Positions 61,277 to 64,000 of a stretch of DNA of 64,000 nucleotides are shown in pieces. Made by a program: the position numbers and the translations under genes. The stretch is taken from positions 3,135,915 through 3,199,914 of the forward strand of contig NZ_BAAAPK010000001.1 of assembly GCF_039531105.1 (NCBI RefSeq), written 5' to 3'. The notes beneath the pieces were generated by a model. That model saw only the letters and a list, made by a program, of their open reading frames with translations, was not told where the DNA came from and did no database searches. This stretch comes from Microbacterium lacus. GTDB lineage: Bacteria; Actinomycetota; Actinomycetes; Actinomycetales; Microbacteriaceae. Every line of letters begins with the position of its first letter. Positions within the stretch are counted from its first letter, which is position 1.

Positions 61277-61349
61277 GGGTGTCCGACGGTCGGCAGTGGG
61301 GGGATCTCTCCACCGTACTCCCGCCGGACACCCGGCCCCGCGGTGCGCC

Positions 61350-62315
61350 TCAGAGCGCGCGCAGCTTCTCCAGGAGCGGAGCGGCCGCCTCGGCGAGGAA
61401 GCGCTCCTGGCCCTCATCACCGACCTGGACGAGGGCGACGTCGGTGAAACCGGCGTCGAGGTACTCCTTGACGCCCTCCGCGATCCTGTCGAGATCGGGG
61501 CCGCACGGAATCGAATCGGCGACGTCTTCCGGCCGGACGAACCGGCTCGCCGCCGAGAAGCCCGCCGGCGTCGGCAAGTCGGCGTTCACGGCCCATCCCC
61601 CGGCGAACCAGCGGAACTGGTCGTGCGCGCGCTCGCGCGCGACCTTCTCGTCCGGATCCCAGCTGATCGGCATCTGACCGATCTTGCGCGAGCCCTTCCC
61701 GTGGGCGGCATCCCACGCTTCGATCAGGTCTCCGGCGGGCTGCACCGCGATCAGGTGATCTGCCTGATCGGCGAACCGCTCGATCGAGCTGTCACCCGAG
61801 ACGGCGACGCCGATGGGAACGCCGCCCTCGGGGGCGTCCCAGATGCGCGCGGAGTCCACCCGGAAGTAGTCGCCCTCCCACGTGACGAGCTCACCGGTGT
61901 GCAGCTCGCGGATGATCTGGATCGCCTCCTCGAGCATCGCCTGGCGCACCTGCACCGCGGGCCAGCCCTCGCCGATCACGTGCTCGTTCAGGTTCTCGCC
62001 CGAGCCGAGCCCGAGGGTGAAGCGCCCCTCGGAGAGCAGCTGCAGCGTCGCGGACTGCTGGGCGACGACCGCGGGGTGATATCGCATCGTCGGGCAGGTG
62101 ACGTAGGTCATGAGCTCGACGTTCGACGTGGCCTGCGCGACGGCGCCGAGCGTGACCCAGGCGTTGGGCGAGTGGCCCTGGCTCGTCAGCCACGGTGTGA
62201 AATGGTCGCTGGAGACTTCGAACTCGAAGCCGGCCTCCTCGGCCGCGACGGCGTAGCGCACGAGGTCGCGGGGTCCGCTCTGCTCGGTCATGAGGGTGTA
62301 GCCGAAGCGGGGCAT
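61350..62315 (-). CDS. LLM class flavin-dependent oxidoreductase (F420-type, G6PDH-like)
   Basis: The 321-residue protein has RFGYTLMTEQSGPRDLVRYAVAAEEAGFEFEVSSDHFTPW and LLSEGRFTLGLGSGENLNEHV, the pattern of the F420-dependent branch of the luciferase-like family (the TIGR03557 group). It uses F420 or FMN; the substrate is unknown. GGAAGGACCCC precedes ATG 62315. Confidence 0.88.
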   Translation of the reverse strand: MPRFGYTLMTEQSGPRDLVRYAVAAEEAGFEFEVSSDHFTPWLTSQGHSPNAWVTLGAVAQATSNVELMTYVTCPTMRYHPAVVAQQSATLQLLSEGRFTLGLGSGENLNEHVIGEGWPAVQVRQAMLEEAIQIIRELHTGELVTWEGDYFRVDSARIWDAPEGGVPIGVAVSGDSSIERFADQADHLIAVQPAGDLIEAWDAAHGKGSRKIGQMPISWDPDEKVARERAHDQFRWFAGGWAVNADLPTPAGFSAASRFVRPEDVADSIPCGPDLDRIAEGVKEYLDAGFTDVALVQVGDEGQERFLAEAAAPLLEKLRAL

Positions 62316-62497
62316 GGGGTCCTTCCGGGTCGTCGGGGGGGGTCTCCACTCTGCGCGCCCGCACCCCGGTGCTCCGGGGGCTTGACCGAGGCGACTCGGC
62401 GTGCCACGACGGCTGTCGCCGGAGGGGGTGTGCCGCGCGGCCGGCGCGAGTAGAGTGTCGCCGTCGACTCGGGGGAGCGGCGCAGTGCGGGGGCACG

Positions 62498-64000
62498 ATG
62501 GCGGGGCAACGGGATCCACGCATGGCCGCGGCGGTGTCGCGCGTGTTCGAGCGGGCGCCCTCGATCACGGTGCCGGTCGGTGAGCTGGGCGGCGTGGTCG
62601 ACATGGTCGCCGGCGCGTCGGGCGAGACGCTTCCCCGGCTGGATCTTCTGCGGGCCGGCGATCTGCTGAACATCGGATTCCGGTTCGTGAACCTCGACCG
62701 GAACGAGGATGCCGGCATCCCGGTCCTCGTCCGCCGCGACGCCGGAAAGCCCGCCTTCCTCGTCGCGGTGTTCGGACCCCAGCACCTGCTCGAGCAGGCG
62801 TTCTTCGACCCGGCCGGTCCGGCCGGCGCCTTCGCGACGGAGCCGGTGCCCGGTGACGGAAACCGTGCCGCGGCACCGCCCGGCGGCGCGGAGGTCCCGA
62901 GCTATCCGGTCAAGGCGCGCATCGCGCGCGAGAGCCGGGTCGCGTACGCGGTGGCCGATGAGCGCATCCCGTTCACGGCGGCCGGTCTGCTGCACGCGAT
63001 GCGGGTGCTGCCCCTGAGCGTCGTGCCGCACGCCGAGCACGCGGCGCCGCTGATCCGGTGGCAGGAGCTCGCGGTGGAGCGCGGGGCGATCGCATCGGTC
63101 GACGCGCGGGTGCGGGTCTCCCGCCGCGCCGCGGTCCGCCGCAGCCTTCGGCGGACGGACGCCGCGTTCGTCGACCTGACCGCGGCGGCGCAGCTGCGGC
63201 GCACCGCCGCCGAGCTGGAGGAGCGGTTCGGGGCGGCCGCGGCGGTGGCCGCGGTCACGACCGACATCCGGCCGGGCCTGGAGATCGGGCCGCGCATCCC
63301 CATCGACGTGCGCCCACCGATCCCGCGGCCGCCGACCGAGACCGAGACGGCCCTGGAGATCCCGTGGCGGCTGCAGCTCAGCCCGCACTCGCGCGGGGCG
63401 TTCGCGCACGCGCTGCATGAGGCGGAGCACGACGGACGGATCGAGCTGTGGCACTCACGGCTCGCCACGCGCACCGACGGCCCGGCCGACCTCGACCCGG
63501 CGAGCGCTCCGCCGCTGGACGAAGCCCGGGCTGCCGCGCGCACGGTGCGCGCGGTGTGGACCCGTGACTTCCGGACGCCCGAAGCCGCGGCGGCCCGCGA
63601 AGCCGTCTTCCCCAGCGAGGACTTCGGCAACCCCGCGACCCTTCCTCCGTTCCGCGCGAGCCTGACCGTCCGCGATCGCATGCAGCTCGTGCACCTCACC
63701 TCGAACCACCGGTGGCCGGGGTACAAGCCCCAGCCCGCGGCTGTCGAGCGCCTCATGCTGACCGCCCCGGGGGGATGGCTGGCGCTGGAGGCGCACTTCG
63801 ATCCGGCCCGCGCCGAAGGGCTGTCGATCCAGGAGTGGCGTCACCGGGCGACCCTCGGCCGCGATCACTACGTGAAGGTCGTCTATCAGGGCGTGCTGCT
63901 GCCGTTCGGCCACCGCGCCTCGCTCGTCAAGGTCACCGAGCGGCGGGTCAAGGCCGACGGCCGCGCGACGCTCTACCAGCGGCTCTTCGTCGTCGTCCGC
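62498..64000 (+). CDS. Unrecognised large protein, partial (continues beyond window)
   Basis: From ATG 62498 (after GGGGGCACG) the frame stays open for 501 codons to the window end. The sequence has an N-terminal LLNIGFRFVNLDRNEDAG beta region, VKARIARESRVAYAVADERIPFTAAGLL, and later WLALEAHFDPARAEGLSIQEWRHRATLGRDHYVKVVYQGVLLPFGHRASLVKVTERRV, which reads like a conserved family I cannot name. No signal peptide or membrane helix is seen. Codon use is like the neighbours. Confidence 0.7.
   Translation, partial: MAGQRDPRMAAAVSRVFERAPSITVPVGELGGVVDMVAGASGETLPRLDLLRAGDLLNIGFRFVNLDRNEDAGIPVLVRRDAGKPAFLVAVFGPQHLLEQAFFDPAGPAGAFATEPVPGDGNRAAAPPGGAEVPSYPVKARIARESRVAYAVADERIPFTAAGLLHAMRVLPLSVVPHAEHAAPLIRWQELAVERGAIASVDARVRVSRRAAVRRSLRRTDAAFVDLTAAAQLRRTAAELEERFGAAAAVAAVTTDIRPGLEIGPRIPIDVRPPIPRPPTETETALEIPWRLQLSPHSRGAFAHALHEAEHDGRIELWHSRLATRTDGPADLDPASAPPLDEARAAARTVRAVWTRDFRTPEAAAAREAVFPSEDFGNPATLPPFRASLTVRDRMQLVHLTSNHRWPGYKPQPAAVERLMLTAPGGWLALEAHFDPARAEGLSIQEWRHRATLGRDHYVKVVYQGVLLPFGHRASLVKVTERRVKADGRATLYQRLFVVVR

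Overview
The window is high-GC DNA with dense, mostly coding sequence, strong purine-rich ribosome binding sites and many 4-nt start/stop overlaps. Gene content (Asp23/Gls24 and AmaP-like operon, DUF6325, HspR- and HrcA-type heat-shock operators, mycobacterial-type DinB2 polymerase, F420-type LLM oxidoreductase) points to an actinobacterium, most likely Microbacteriaceae and probably Microbacterium. The genus is inferred from overall style, not from a marker gene. One tRNA gene (tRNA-Arg) is present; there is no rRNA, CRISPR array, intact insertion sequence or prophage.

Layout. 1-5.9 kb: the 5' part of an ABC-type ATPase gene behind a perfect inverted repeat, DUF4287, a TetR regulator, LtrA, a DUF559-like nuclease-fold protein and L-serine dehydratase. 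5.9-10.7 kb: an envelope-stress block. An ECF sigma factor is coupled to an Asp23 protein carrying a possible anti-sigma zinc motif and to a small Asp23-like protein, divergent from a five-gene Asp23/DUF2273/AmaP-like operon; CsbD and Hsp20 (HAIR plus CIRCE operators) follow. 10.7-19.4 kb: a VOC protein, amylosucrase, a scar with two gene remnants, the araDBA operon with its LacI-type regulator, and a GAP-family membrane protein. 19.6-33.2 kb: a large amine or amino-acid catabolic locus with two flavin oxidases, two PucR-type regulators, a polar amino-acid ABC importer, an unusual FMN hydroxy-acid oxidase, two cupins, MmsA and a class III aminotransferase.

33.4-44.5 kb: tRNA-Arg, YjbR-like protein, fatty-acid desaturase, DEAD-box helicase, small membrane proteins, a striking inverted pair of 20-bp tandem arrays, an aldose epimerase, a VOC/RibA/MarR operon with a clear MarR-like palindrome, a secreted SGND-repeat protein flanked by two copies of a hairpin repeat, and an SDR epimerase. 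44.5-50.6 kb: gluconokinase and a glycan cluster (pyruvyl transferase, HEAT-GT4 fusion, GT1, GT2). 50.6-64 kb: alcohol dehydrogenase, RecQ with a phosphoribosyltransferase-like tail, DUF6325, GH13 glucosidase, DinB2-like polymerase, a second CsbD, a zinc-ribbon/nuclease protein, an MFS transporter, an LLM oxidoreductase and the start of a large unrecognised protein.

Main system-level ideas: (i) sigma/Asp23 coupling in which an Asp23 protein may itself be the anti-sigma factor; (ii) the 19.6-33.2 kb locus looks like a route that takes an amine or beta-amino acid through transamination and oxidation to a semialdehyde oxidised by MmsA; (iii) several unexplained repeat structures lie in intergenic DNA at 39.35-39.57 kb, 42.7/43.6 kb and around the DUF559-like gene at 3-4.3 kb.
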